DNA from: Linaria vulgaris
Taxonomy: Eukaryota; Streptophyta; Magnoliopsida; Lamiales; Plantaginaceae
Assembly (NCBI GenBank): GCA_948329865.1
Contig: OX415249.1
Location: 7,934,001-7,998,000 of the forward strand
Length of the DNA: 64,000 nucleotides
Reading direction: 5' to 3'
Shown here: positions 1-11,574 of the stretch, in pieces
Numbering within the stretch: the stretch's first letter is position 1
Layout of the letters: every line of letters begins with the position of its first letter
Notes under the pieces: generated by a model
The model's input: only the letters and a program-made list of their open reading frames with translations
What the model was told of the DNA's origin: nothing
Databases searched by the model: none
Position numbers and translations under genes: made by a program

Positions 1-118
1 ATATTATTCTAGTAATATATTTCTGCCGATATCGAGGAACGCGAAGGTTTCGCTGCCGGGTTCGACACGAAAGATCAACGACACAAAAGGGATGCTACTA
101 TCGACTTACGAAGGTATA

Positions 119-127
119 AATAATTTA
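119..127. repeat. Left 9-bp target-site duplication of the MULE
   Basis: AATAATTTA directly abuts the left terminal inverted repeat and matches 6885-6893 exactly. Confidence 0.95.
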
Positions 128-328
128 GGACGAAATATTAAAATTGCCCTATAACTTTTTTTCAGAACTTAAAATGCTCGTTTTTTTCGGGCCTTGTAAA
201 AATGCCCCGTAAGTCTTGAAATATCTTGCAAAAATGTCTGATTGCCTTATTCGGGCTAAAAATACCGACGTGGCGACACAGTCATCAAAACATGCCGCCA
301 CGTAGGAAATGCTTCTTTTAATCTACGA
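128..328 (+). repeat. Left terminal inverted repeat of the MULE
   Basis: This 201-bp segment is the reverse complement of 6684-6884 with scattered substitutions and no visible indels. It contains several GC-containing boxes (for example GACGTGGCGACACA) that are the same in both ends and are candidate transposase-binding sites. Confidence 0.95.
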
Positions 329-465
329 TTTCTTCTCTTATAACGGACCGAAAATTTAAACTGATGCAACGGTCATAATTCCAAAATTTGAATAAAGCTG
401 GCCAAGAACCCTAAATCCCCAAATTCCCAAATTGAATCCTCCCTTACGAAATTGACGGTGCGAAA

Positions 466-829
466 ATGTCTTCCTCAACTACTAGCTCGAGTATAATGTG
501 CGATTGCGGAAGACCCGCTGTCATTAGGACGCGAATCCGGGTCCCAGGTTTAATGGATGTTGGAAGGGCCAATTCGGTTGCCAATTTTTCGTTTGGCTAG
601 ATCCCCCGTATGTGAAAGGCTTAGGACCATTGTGCCTCTACTTCGTGCGAAAATCGATAGGAGCGAGGCAAAGGTGAAGCAACTCACGGCCGATCTCGGG
701 TCGATGAACAATCAAGGTTTGGAAACAATTGAACGCTTGTACGAGAACAAGATCATGGATTTGGAGGAAAATGTGAAGAATCTGCAAACCGAGAACCAGA
801 AATTGGGTAAATGGATTGGCTTTCTTTGA
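466..829 (+). pseudogene. GRF-type zinc-finger accessory gene of the MULE, frameshifted
   Basis: An ATG at 466 opens a Ser/Thr-rich start followed by the CDCG-x-PAV signature of plant GRF zinc-finger proteins. The remaining core (NPGPRFNGCW, then GCQFF and WLDPP) lies in a second frame from about 531, and the C-terminal part (CERLRTIVPLL and a predicted coiled coil rich in Glu and Lys) in a third frame from about 600. Two single-base losses therefore appear to break the domain in this copy. GRF zinc fingers are small CxCx..C modules thought to bind nucleic acid. The frame ends at 829 next to a possible donor GTAAAT, so it could have been spliced to the Myb/SANT-like exons at 1201. The family match rests on motif memory; the frameshifts are seen directly. 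Confidence 0.7.
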
Positions 830-1200
830 TTACCTTATTTGTTGTTTTTATGGTCGTTGTTAGGATTATATGATGTTGTTAGGATCTAGAAAGTGTTGTG
901 TTGTTTGGAGTGATCGTGTTTGGTGATTAGTATGTGTCAATTGGGGTGATTCGTGTGCTTGTTGTATCTCTTCGATTTCTTTTGACTTTTAGTAGTTTGA
1001 TGTTGTAACCGAATGGTCACCTCACTGAATACGTTGTAACTATTCATATGAATCTGTCCCAATTCACACGATTGTGTTGTTGTCATACATTATTTACATA
1101 TCAAAAGACACCACTTTTGCATATAAATATGTATCCAAAGATTAGAACCAATTATCAACAACATAAATTCCCTACTCTGTTCTCTTACATAAAATTATAG

Positions 1201-1905
1201 CAACATGATTATCACCGCAACCATGTTGATTCAACTCTTCTATTATGATCCTAATTTCACCCGCCTTGCCGAAGCGCTATTCTTGGACCGACTAGTCAAA
1301 TACGGCAAGAGGCATCGATTAAACAATGTATATGCTTTGAAAAGAGGAATGCGTATCATCATGGAGGAGTTGAACACATTTGTTCATGTTCCTTATACAA
1401 TAGACCAATTAGAGATGAAGAGTAGAGAGTTGAGATTAAATTTTTCCTTGTTTAAAAACTTTTGTGACCTTCCTGGAGTTCATCTCTATGGGGATGATTT
1501 AAATGTTGGAATTGGTCCCGCATACAATTGGATTATTCCCGTGGTATGATCACTATATTTTAAAAGCTTTTGTCATTCAGTTCATTATCTCTTCTCCTTT
1601 AAGTCATGATTTTTATGATAACACAGGAGAAAAGGTGGGAAATGCATTTTAGGCTTCATGGTCTGACGAATGCAAGAAATATGTGCATTTTGTTTGAAGA
1701 AACGCGCTGCGCAATATTTCCCAGCGAGGCACCAATTAGGCATGATGAGGAATTTATTGAACCCAATTTTAATGATCCAGTTGTGATTGAAGTTTCTGAT
1801 GATGAGGAAGACGAGGGTGATGGCGTTGTAGTTGATGAAATTCAAGTTGATGGTGAGGGACCACCACCTAACTCTGATGAAGATGAACAAATGGATGAAG
1901 AATAG
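1201..1905 (+). CDS. Myb/SANT-like domain protein encoded by the MULE
   Basis: Two exons join in frame: about 1201-1543 (acceptor ATAG before 1201, donor GTATGA) and 1627-1905 (acceptor ACACAG). The first holds a helical domain of about 90 residues (FLDRLVKYGKRHRL ... YTIDQLEMKSRELR ... FCDLPGVHLYGDD) that resembles the Myb/SANT-like (Myb_DNA-bind_3) fold found in plant transposon proteins and related host genes. The second ends in a very acidic tail of Asp and Glu. The first ATG is at 1205, but this may be the 3' part of the gene that starts with the GRF finger at 466. Such a protein could assist transposase binding, as trihelix/Myb-like partners do in Harbinger elements; that role is inference. 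Confidence 0.6.
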
Positions 1906-2397
1906 GATTTTGCTTTTGTTTTTTTTTTGTTGGTATACCAGTGATTAGTTTCTAGTTTGTGGATTGTTATGTTATGATTTCTAGTTTCTAGTTTTGTGCA
2001 TTTGTGTATAAATAAGATTGCCCTTTTTAATCATGACACATTTTGCATCGGTTGTATGTGTATACACCTACATTTTGCATAGGTTGTATGTGTATAAACA
2101 GCAAACAAAAAATAGAATATAGGCAATAGAATAACAAAACAACTTCATAGCCTCGAATATAATACCATTACAGAATTGATTCCACCACAAATGTATCAAT
2201 TTTGTACCCAAAATATAACTGTTTTGCCCAGCTACATAAACTGAGACTACAACACCACATTTTGAGACCAAAATTGCAAAGTGGAATTGAGTGATGCTCA
2301 AAAACCTACATCTACATCACTGGTAATCAATAGACTTTGCAGTACCAAAAAACAAAATGATCAATGAATTGATGAAATCAATTCTGAAACTAGTTCA

Positions 2398-5300
2398 CTA
2401 CTTCTTCTGTCCCTTTCCTTTGCCCTTTCCCTTGCCAATCCCTGCCTCATTGTTTTGCTTGTTCATATCAGTCATTGCTGCACCAAGATCTGACATTTTG
2501 ACATACTTCCTTCTTATTCCCCTTACCAAGTCTGGAGTCTGATTGTCTGCTGATCTTAGTGCCTCTTGATTGGCTTTAAGTTGAGTTGTCACTTTTGGTG
2601 TAGTTTGTTTCTGCTTCTTTTTGACCAAATTTGTCAACCAACCATCATTAGCAGGTCTCAACTCAGTCAAATCAACTTCATCTCTTCTGTTTGCAGCTTG
2701 AGTTGTCAGTTCTTCATGCATAGCCCTCTTTCTATTTTTTGGCAATGGGCATGTCTTGGTTGGCATTGGTGGATGAAGTGAAGGCTGGACGGATGAAGTA
2801 ATCTCACCAGTTACAGGATCAGTAAATGACACCTAAAAAAATGAGGTTGTATGTTAAGACTATATAATGCAATAATATTTGAACCTTTAAACCAAAAAAG
2901 AATGTGCTTCTATGTCTCCTCAAAGACCTAGACTTAGAAAATATGTCATCAATATCATACAATCCAATATCAACATCTGCTGATTCTTCAAGATGTTCAT
3001 CTAAAGTGAAGTCATTCTCTGGTGGAACCACAACTCTTGACTTCTCCCTTCTGTATCTCCTTCTAGATCTGGAACTCTCCCCAACATCATCAACTGGTCC
3101 CACTTCCTCACCTATAACACCATCTTCTGTATTTGGAACAACACCATCTCCTGGGGCAGCTGTATTTTCCATGCCAATAGTGTCATTGTTTTGAGAATCC
3201 TGAGGCAGAGTTAAATCATTCTCTGGAGGAACATATACAGTGGATTTCTCCCTTCTTGGAGTTTGTGATGCATGATCTGATGTGCTCCCCTGGAAGTTGG
3301 TACTCTGTTCTCCAGTTTCTTCAGGATTCACTGTTGACTGAGGGATGGGATTTGAGGTGCTTCCCTGGTTGTTGTTACTTTGTTCTGGAGTAGGATTACT
3401 TTGGTTGTTCCCATGTCCATCACCAGCTCCAACCTATATATGCCAACCATGATGTTCATTAAATCATTAACAATGGATAGATACAACAATCTAATCCAAA
3501 CAATTCATCATCATCAAACATATCTACATTAAATCAGAATTACACTTGCATTTGTTTGTGAATTTGCATTCCTTTTGTCACATGTCTTCTTCTTATGTCC
3601 TTTCTGGCCACACTTTGAGCATCTCAGACCATACTGCATTCTACCTACATATGTGGGTAGTGGAGCAGGAGCAGAAGGACTCTTCTTGGTTCTTACTGGT
3701 GGTGGTTCATCCTTTCCTCTTCTCCTAGCTTTCTTGGGCCTGCCTGGCCCTCTCCCAAAATTAGGGGGAAGAGGGGGAATGTAATCCTCCTCTCTCCAAA
3801 GTGCTACTCCAGGGACTGGATAGATTGCAAATTGGTATACCTTGTTGTAAGTTTCTAGGGTGTACCAATGTTCCACATAGTCTGCAATTTGTCCTTTGCT
3901 ATGAAGAATGGCATTGGCTCCATGTTTGCATGGTATTCCTGTCAACTCCCATAACCTACAAGAGCATGTCTTCTCTCTCAGATCAACTGCATGAAGAGTA
4001 TCATCAAACCCCTTAACTTGATATCTGAAATCATCAGACTTCATGGGCATGGTAGTGCAAACCAGTCTGGCAACCCTGTTAACCCTTTCTTGGATATTTG
4101 GTGGCAGATGTACCTTCTGTTGACTTGGCTTCTTATGAATCCATCTTTGTTTTGCAATATCTCTATTCTTTGCATGCCTCACCATGCAATATTCCCTCAT
4201 CCATTCTAATAATGTGAGAATTGGCTTCTCCCTTGCTGGTATCAGGACACCATTGAAGGTCTCACAATGGTTGTTCAAAATCAAATCAGTACATGCTTTT
4301 GTATTAAAATGAGCCTTTGTCCAGAATGCTGGTTCCTTATCATCAAACCACCTCCTAAACTTTTCAGACATGTCTGCTAATTTCTTCATTGAAGCATCGA
4401 ACTCAGGAACAGTTGTTTGATGAGCAGCATCCCAAATGGCATCACTGTAGTCTTCACCACTAAATCCAGATCTTCCAGCATTTCCAATCATATGCCTCAC
4501 ACAAAACCTGTGTGTGGCTCCTGGATAAATCTCATTGAATGCATTGATTAACCCTTTCTGCTTATCTGACATGAATGTCAGCTTTTCAGGTTCATTCAAG
4601 TCTAGGTCATTCTTCAAGAGGGATAAAAACCACATCCAATTGTCTGTGTCTTCAACAGCTACAACAGCCCATGCAAGTGGGAATATGCTGTTAGCAGGAT
4701 CTAATGCAACTGCAGTGAGTAATGTACCCCCATTAGGCCCTGTCAAATGTGCTCCATCCACACTAATGAATGGTCTACAACCTGCTTTATAGCCTTCTTT
4801 CAGTGCCTGGAAACAAATATAGATGCATTTGAATCTGGTCTCTCCACCAATGTCCTCTATGCATATGGCAATTGTGGTTCCTGGATTTGTCCTTCTAAGC
4901 TCTGCCTGATATTCAAATAGTTTAGAGTATTGAAAGGCTGGAGTACCTTCAAGATTCTTATTTGAAATCAATTTGGCTTTGTATGCTTGATTGTATGAAA
5001 CATTGACATGAAGCTTATGGATTGAGTCCATCTGGAATCCAGTGGTATTTCTTTTAGGATCAGTGACAAATACATCCAAGAACTTCTGAGACAGCCATGT
5101 TGACTTCAAATTGCTGACATAGAATGTCTCTGAACAACTGTGTTCAGGCTGGTATGCCCTTACCTGATATGTCTCTTGATCTGGAACCTTTTCTTTTATT
5201 TCACATCTGTAGTGCACCCTTCCACGATCACTCTTGAAAATACATACACTCCTTCTCTCTTTGATTGCAAGTGACTTAACAGCAAAGTGGAGTTGCTTTT

Positions 5301-6480
5301 TGCTATGAAATAACATCTTCAATTTGAACACAGGATCAAACATGTCTACCTTGTTAAAGCACTCAACCTCTGGATCCTCATTTCCCCTAGGATCTGTGAA
5401 AAACCAAGGCTCCCTTGCTTCTACATCAGCTACATCTGGTTCATCTAACCATGGTCCACCATCAACATTTTCCTCCAGATTAGAACAATTTACATCAGGT
5501 ACAACATCTTCATCACCCAAGTTTACATCAGATACAACATCTTCATCACCCAAGTTTACATCGGATACAAAATCTACATGTGCAAAAAGCTCATCATCCA
5601 TCTCCTCACTAGATGCTTGATATGATTCATCCTCACTGTCTTCCTCACTTTCATCAACATCAATAGCTATCCCCTTACCCTTATCCAAATTATGTGGATT
5701 ACTAATCCCCTCTCCATTTCCATCACCCTCATTTGCAGAGATATGAGCACCCTTATCTGTTCTTATAACTTCCTCAACAGGGACACTAGCAGGCACACTA
5801 GCTGGGACACTATAAGTTCCAACAACAGGGACACTAGCTGGAAGGCCTGTCTCTAGAACCTCATCCACCACAGGCACATAATTTCCTTCACTTTCACCAT
5901 CAACTCCCTCAAGTTCAACTGCCCGATTGTTAGGGTCCACTACATACACATGAAACTCCATCATTTCCTTATGAGCTAACCTAGCGTCACGATACAAATA
6001 CTTGTCAAAACTTACAGAAAGATGATATCCCATGGAAGAGAGAAAGTATTTCTTTGGCCCTCTAACACCAATATCAGTAACCAGCTTATCAAGGAGTGAT
6101 ATGTTTAACTCTCTGTAATTTAGGTAATCGTACACTATTTTTGCTTCTGAGCCTTCATACTGCCCACCTTTAAATGGAGATGTGTCATACTTCCCTCCAT
6201 AGTGTAATACCAAAGTCACGAATTTGCTTCATGGGTCTGCAAAAAGGTAAAGGAAATTAGTTAAGAAGGTCACAGACTTGACTCCAAACCCTAAAATCAA
6301 AGAAAAATACTACTACGAACAACGAATGGATAAACTTTGAACAAAATGGTACAATAGGTAATTCAAAACCTAACCCAGTCACTATAACGAGAGGATTATA
6401 GGAAAAAAAAAAAAACGAGCGCACTCACCATAATCGGGCGGGGGTAAACCATTTTCAACCGATGGTCTAATTTTCACCAT
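2398..6480 (-). CDS. MuDR/MURA-type MULE transposase
   Basis: The main exon (6219 to 3544) encodes 892 residues. In order these are: an N-terminal region starting TLVLHYGG; an acidic stretch with a tandem DVNLGDEDVV repeat; the MuDR DNA-binding region near residues 295-340; and the MULE transposase domain. Visible in the last are ISVDGAHL (first catalytic Asp, near 487), MSDKQKGL (second, near 550) and NNHCETFNG (Glu, near 652). A SWIM zinc finger (CSCRLWELTGIPCKHG, near 750) and a CCHC knuckle (CSKCGQKGHKKKTC, near 870) follow. Two further exons fit in frame: 3433-2885 and 2832-2398, ending in a Gly/Lys-rich tail, for about 1219 residues. The frame has a stop just upstream of its GTG at 6219, so translation probably starts in a small exon at 6480-6429 (MVKIRPSVENG); that junction is unresolved. 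Confidence 0.9.
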
Positions 6481-6630
6481 CTTTTGGCCCTTCAATGTGC
6501 GTCGACCTCGTAGACTTGAAGATTTTAGCTGGTCGCGACGAATTAGAGTTGTAGAATTTGGGGATTAGGGTTCTTCGCTATTTTGCCGCGATTTTTATTA
6601 TTAGGGTTACAAAATTAAGCTAAGTGTTAG

Positions 6631-6653
6631 TATATATATATATATATATATAT
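6631..6653. repeat. (TA)n microsatellite
   Basis: Uninterrupted TA dinucleotides just inside the right MULE end. Confidence 0.9.
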
Positions 6654-6683
6654 GTTTTCAAATAACCAAAAACGTTATTCAAC

Positions 6684-6884
6684 TCGTAGATTAAAAGAAG
6701 CGTTTCCTACGTAGCGGCACGTTTTGATGATTGTGTCGCCACGTCGACATTTTTAACCCAAATAAGGCCATCGGACATTTTTGCAAGATTTTTCAAGACT
6801 TACGGGGCATTTTTACACGGCCCGAAAAAAACGGGCATTTTAAGTTCTGAAAAAAAGTTATAGGGCAGTTTTAATATTTCGTCC
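6684..6884 (-). repeat. Right terminal inverted repeat of the MULE
   Basis: Inverted partner of 128-328, equal in length (201 bp). A (TA)n run at 6631-6653 lies just inside it. Confidence 0.95.
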
Positions 6885-6893
6885 AATAATTTA
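6885..6893. repeat. Right 9-bp target-site duplication of the MULE
   Basis: AATAATTTA directly follows the right terminal inverted repeat and matches 119-127 exactly. Confidence 0.95.
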
Positions 6894-7403
6894 TTGTTTA
6901 TGTCTCGTAATTCTGCTGCGTAAATCTATTTCGGTAGTAGTATCGACGTTATTATTTATTAAACCGTTGGCGGCGGAGTCGTGGTGTAACTAGTGAGAAT
7001 ACGATAAAGGCGGTTCTGTCAAAGGTAATTGGTTATTAAGTGGGACCGTTGTGACCCCCACCAATTACCTGTGAAACTTGAAAATCTGTCACGTAAGACG
7101 AGCTATCTCTTTCCGGGGATTTACTTTGCACGATTCGGATCTATGAAACTCCCGGACTCGCCGGTACAATGGTTTAACGAATAATGACATTGCTATTAAA
7201 CAAATAAAATGTCCAACACTGATAAAACAAAATATGAGATGGAATTTCTTTACGTGTTATCGAATTTATCTGATGATCACCACTTCAAAGTTTTTTTTTT
7301 CTTTTTTTTTTTACCACTTCAAAGTTTTATACGTCCTTATAACTGTATCTATGTTTCTTGCTTATACAGCTAGCATACTTACCTGATAGAAACTGAGATT
7401 ACT
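6894..7403. other. Non-coding stretch right of the MULE
   Basis: Continues the sequence interrupted by the MULE (1-118). No coding exon, repeat or RNA gene was recognised apart from T-rich runs near 7290-7312. Confidence 0.5.
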
Positions 7404-8292
7404 TGATAAATGATGATGCCGGAAGCACTGATTTTGAAGTTTCCGGAAGAAGCGACGTCGCAAACCTTGATGAGTTGGTCAAAGATTACAAAAGCAACAG
7501 AAGGAGAGGCATTCTTGGCTGGCTTAAACTAATAGTAAAGTCATGTATTACCTTTTCCATATGTGATGTTTCCCTGTTTCATATGCTATGCACAACTCTT
7601 TTAGCAGCATGACCAAAGTTGGGACGTCATATTAGTTTCTAAATGTCATCGCGTGGAATTTAAACGGATGATGTGATAATGCATTGGATACGGTTTTCAT
7701 TTTTGGGTCTGAACAGATCCAGCTAGCGTGCTTTTGATGCATGATTGTCATTGCTATTGTGCATTGACTCTCACCGTCTGTCATGACTTAGTGAGATCAG
7801 ATTGTAGGACTTTAATTAACTGTCCATAGACGAGTCAAAGAATGGTGAAACATGATCCTTTCAGATCAATAACACATGTTTTGATATTGTGGGTGCAGAA
7901 GACTGAAAATGAGTCATACACAGATGCTGATTTTGAGAATTCTGGCGGTGGTTTGCTTCCTTCCCAAAATCATCTCAAATCTAGGTTGCTTTTAGTAATA
8001 TGGAAGATGCACAGAGGAAATCAATCAGTAGAATAGTTAATGGTACTTTACCAGCTGACTTTTTTCCTCAAAAGAACTGAAGCAGGTTACTAATATTCCG
8101 CCACATTGTCTGATTTTCTCTCCTTAATTAAGCATTAACATGTCATGTAGCGTGGAGGCACCATGGCAGATCAAATGGATCTTTTCCAGGTGAAAAATTA
8201 AGACGTTAGCTTGTGAGGTGGCTTTGTCTACCAGTTCTCTGAAAAGATTATCAGAGCAAGCAGAAAAGAATCCAGAGGACACACTAGTTCAG
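7404..8292 (+). pseudogene. Kinesin-7-like gene fragment, degraded
   Basis: Three short homologous blocks stand in exon-intron order. 7404-7546 reads RSDVANLDELVKDYKSNR then RRGILGWLKL. About 7891-7980 reads TENESYTDADFENSGG. 8163-8292 reads MADQMDLFQ and, after a frameshift and stop, ACEVALSTSSLKRLSEQ with a following AEKNPED. The last block closely resembles the C-terminal tail of plant KIN-7 kinesins (TIADQMDLL...GEVA..TSSLKRLSEQ). The motor domain is absent. The block boundaries resemble splice sites, so this was a genomic, not a retrocopied, gene piece. It cannot encode a working kinesin. Identification is from remembered family sequence. Confidence 0.55.
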
Positions 8293-8445
8293 GTTAGTCT
8301 TCAGCTCTCAGTATGATTATATGTCTACATGCTTTTTTCCCTCTTCCAAACTGGAGAAGAGGCTTGTGATGCCAATTTCACATTTCTGAGTATCGTTTTC
8401 TTTTGGAATTCATTTTCCAACTAGGTGTATTTTGTTTTGTAGCTT

Positions 8446-8783
8446 TTGGTATGCGTTCAGAATCCCGGAGGCGCGCCCGGATGTCAGAGGAGCAGTAAGA
8501 AGTCCCAGTCTGATAATTCTATTGTTGTTGGTGGCCATGCAAAGCTCAATTTTTAATTAATTTGCATGTTAGTTTCAATGAGTAATTAATGTGTTTCGTT
8601 TTTATTGCAATAATTCTCAGTTGTAGCTAATTGATGATTGTTAATTTATAGGGAGCTAAGAAAGAGAAGCTTGGAGAAAATGTTGCAGCGTTGCAGCAAC
8701 TTGTATCATCTTTTGGCAAGGTATATATATGGATCTCAATTTCAATTTAAGTTTTTGATTCGTTAAAATAAAAGTGTTTAATT

Positions 8784-8857
<74 letters not shown>

Positions 8858-9116
8858 CAATTTAATTTTGATACATATCAGCAAAGGAAGAGGCCTGTGT
8901 GATACTAAAATCTTGATATAATTGCATGATCAGTTTAATTATCCTAATTACTATGTATGATGCAGACAGATACAGCATCAGTGCTTCATGAGGCGTTGGG
9001 TTACATCTCAGATTTTTACAGGATCAGGTTCAGGTCTTATGTTCTCCATACTTGCAGCGTTTGCCACCTTCCTCTGCCGCAGCCGCAACACCCCATACGC
9101 TTGAAAGTTACTAAAT
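8446..9116 (+). pseudogene. bHLH transcription factor fragment (bHLH110/bHLH112-like)
   Basis: A block near 8452-8560 (CQRSSKKSQSDNSI) is followed by an exon at 8651-8720 reading KKEKLGENVAALQQLVSSFG, which is helix 1 and loop of a bHLH domain. After a GTATAT donor the next exon begins at 8966 with TDTASVLHEALGYI, helix 2. A frameshift right after it puts FLQDQVQVLCSPYLQRLPP into another frame. The LGxRIxALQQLVSPFGKTDTASVL pattern is characteristic of the plant bHLH subgroup containing bHLH68, 110 and 112. The usual Arg of the basic and helix-1 region is altered and no start codon or upstream exons are visible, so this is a decayed piece. Confidence 0.65.
8785..8855. repeat. (TA)n(TG)n compound microsatellite
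   Basis: A run of TA dinucleotides changes directly into a run of TG dinucleotides within the bHLH fragment's intron. Confidence 0.9.
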
Positions 9117-9299
9117 TCTTAGTACCTCCTTTTAATTTGTTTCATGTATTCAATACTTGCCAATTGTTGGCCGTACAAGAGAGAGTTACTAATAATCTTG
9201 AATACATGTTAAGAAGTGTGGGGTTTAATTCCATTAGGCTCAATAATATAACTCTGAGTAGTCTGTACTAACCTTTTCAAGTACTTTTGGATTAATAAG

Positions 9300-9890
9300 A
9301 AAACGCCACATGTAAATTAATAAAAACCCTCACCTAAGGATTTGTTTGCTTATGTTTTTATTTCTAAAGGGTGATTGTGCCTAGTAAATATCAACACAAA
9401 TTTATAAGTGACAGTTTCTATCCTAAAATATAAGTAATGCCATAATATTTGTTCTTAAACCATGGTCCAGTGTCAAATAGTGGCAACTGCAATGAACTGA
9501 GTTATACAAACAAGAAGTTGGTTAGAATAGTGCAAAAGGGTTAGTAGTTAGAGTAAAATGTTTGGGATTGGCATATTGATTCTGGACATGTTTGACAGGG
9601 CAATGGAAAAAGCAAAGAAGCTGAAGAGACGAAAGATGATCTGAGAAGTAAAGAAGTTTTTTTCTACAAGCAAACTACCTACTGTTAATTCCTCGGGAAT
9701 AAATTTTCTCAAAAAAAAAAAGTAAAAAAAAAAACCTCGGGAATATATCGAGTAATACAGTTTGAGCGATAATGGTTTTTTCGAAGTTTATTTGAATATT
9801 AATATTAACCATGTTATCATAGACTACAATTTTTTTCACATTTTAAAAGAATTTACCTCATAAATAGCAAATGAAAAAGAAAGTACAGGA
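9300..9890. other. Intergenic, AT-rich
   Basis: Only A-runs near 9710-9735 and AT-rich sequence are visible; no coding or repeat structure was recognised. Confidence 0.5.
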
Positions 9891-9896
9891 GTCTTG

Positions 9897-9982
9897 TAGC
9901 TGGTGGCAAATGGCTCATTTAAGAATTGACGTACTTTTGTAGCTGGTGGCAAATGGCTCATTTAAGAGCCAAAACAAGATCT
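9897..9982. repeat. 43-bp tandem duplication
   Basis: The segment beginning TAGCTGGTGGCAAATGGCTC occurs at 9897 and again at 9940. It duplicates the end of the RFC3-like exon described next. Confidence 0.8.
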
Positions 9983-11501
9983 GCTCGATGTCTTTAGGGA
10001 GAGGTTTCCCAGTGCACAAGTAAACACCTTCTTCACTTATCTGATGTGAAGCCATATGAGTTGACTGCATACAACCATTCAGGAGTTTTTAACTAACTGA
10101 AGAGTGATTAGTGATTAATATAAAGGCAAGAACAGAAGTGATCCCACAAACAATATACTTGAGACATCATGAGTACTTGCTTTGAAATTAGAAGTAGCAA
10201 AGTATTTCATCTAGAATGCAAAATGGCTTTTTTTAGCATGTAAAGAGACACCGGAGAGACACCATTAATGATGCTGGCATATTCCCAGTCCTAATATGAC
10301 AGAAACTACCTTTAAGTTTTTTCATTCGAAACCTGCTTTAAGTTTTTTTGGACAAGGACAAAGTCATATTCTATGGGGCTCCTCAGATAACTTTTCGGCT
10401 TAATGAAGGACAAATTTATGCACTTCAGGGACAAACACAGCCTATATTTATGAACGGCAAACAAAATAACCTGTAGTATATTCAAGGCCTTTCTCATGTC
10501 ACCATTACAAAGCCGTACAAGAGCTTTCAAGCCACTATCTGGTACATCAAGCCTGGAGGAATGAGATTAAGTGAGAGATAAAATGGTATTGACCTCAGCA
10601 TAGTCATGAAAGTTGCAAAAACATTAATAGTGGTTGTTTAATTAAAATCCACCATCACAAACAGAGCTAATCTCACCCAAAGAACTAAGGCAACTTGGTG
10701 CACAAAACTTACCCTTCAGCGCTAATAACATGTTTAAACCTGCTTTAAGTTCACCTTGATTGTAATGCAGGAATAACCTTGTTCACATTATTACAAATCA
10801 GAGCAAATCTTGTGCTTCTGGTGTATTTCTCAATCACTGCAAGAACACAAATATGCAGAAAACGTTTAAATCCAGTATGCAAGTCATAAAATGAGATATA
10901 CACCCACGCGAGAAAAGTAGAAATACTACAATTTTCTTGCCTCGACGAAGGGCAAATTGTGCATCCTTGGTCATTGCATCCGCCTCATCCAACAGAACCA
11001 ATTTTACAGCAGATTTTCCTCTGAAAAAGAAATTACTTATAAGGATACACTTTCAAGAAAGTAAACACACACATACGTTATAGCAAAAATCCCCCACGCT
11101 CAAGAATTTTGTTCTTCAGCATTCTCTAACCGACACTACAAGGTAACAAATATTAATCTTTTGAAAGACGATTTCAGCCCCAGGCCTGATTATTTAGCTT
11201 CAGGCATCTAGGCTCTAGCCAGTGGGATACACTTCAACAACAAATAATTGAAAGTATTGGAGCAACAGTTGTTAAAAAATATACCCAAAAGATATGCTCT
11301 GAGTGCTTGCAAAGTCCTGATTCTGCTGCCTGACGACATCAATACCGCGATCATCGGATGCATTCAGCTCCAGAACCATGTTGTGCATCTGATTCCCATA
11401 AAGCTTACGAGCCAATGCCAGAACAGTGGAAGTCTTCCCCGTTCCTGGTGGTCCATATAGTAGCAAATGGGGTAATCTTTTCCCATTTGCTAATCGATCA
11501 A
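9933..11501 (-). pseudogene. RFC3: Replication factor C subunit 3 (RFC3-like), truncated
   Basis: Exon-like blocks run down the minus strand. 11501-11285 has the Walker A GPPGTGKT, then LELNASDDRGIDVVRQQ. 11020-10941 has Walker B LLDEADAMTKDAQFALRR. About 10838-10783 reads VIEKYTRSTRFALICNN. A short FKHVISAEG block follows near 10735, then 10554-10470 reads DSGLKALVRLCNGDMRKALN and 10062-9933 reads GVYLCTGKPLPKDIEQI. These match eukaryotic RFC3/RFC5-type clamp-loader AAA+ subunits. The first exon, the sensor segment between LQSR and FKHVI (only about 15 bp remains there), and the C-terminal collar exons are missing, so the gene is dead. The DEAD-box exon appears to use a GC donor (AG|GCAAGA). 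Introns are retained, so it is not a retrocopy. Confidence 0.85.
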
Positions 11502-11574
11502 CTGTGGCACAATGCAACCGCCAAAGAATTACTCCCAATATTAATACACTGAACTCATGCAGCACTAATTCCAC

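Larger units (their letters stand above)
128..6884. mobile_element. Complete Mutator-like DNA transposon (MULE)
   Basis: The outer ends begin GGACGAAATATTA and are inverted copies of each other for 201 bp with few mismatches. They are flanked by the identical 9-mer AATAATTTA, the target-site length expected of the Mutator superfamily. Inside lie a minus-strand MuDR-type transposase gene (about 2398-6480) and a plus-strand accessory region (about 466-1905) convergent to it, an arrangement like MuDR with mudrA and mudrB, although the accessory protein is not mudrB. The transposase frame is open across its exons, so the copy may be autonomous or only recently lost activity. Boundaries are certain; activity is inference. 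Confidence 0.97.
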
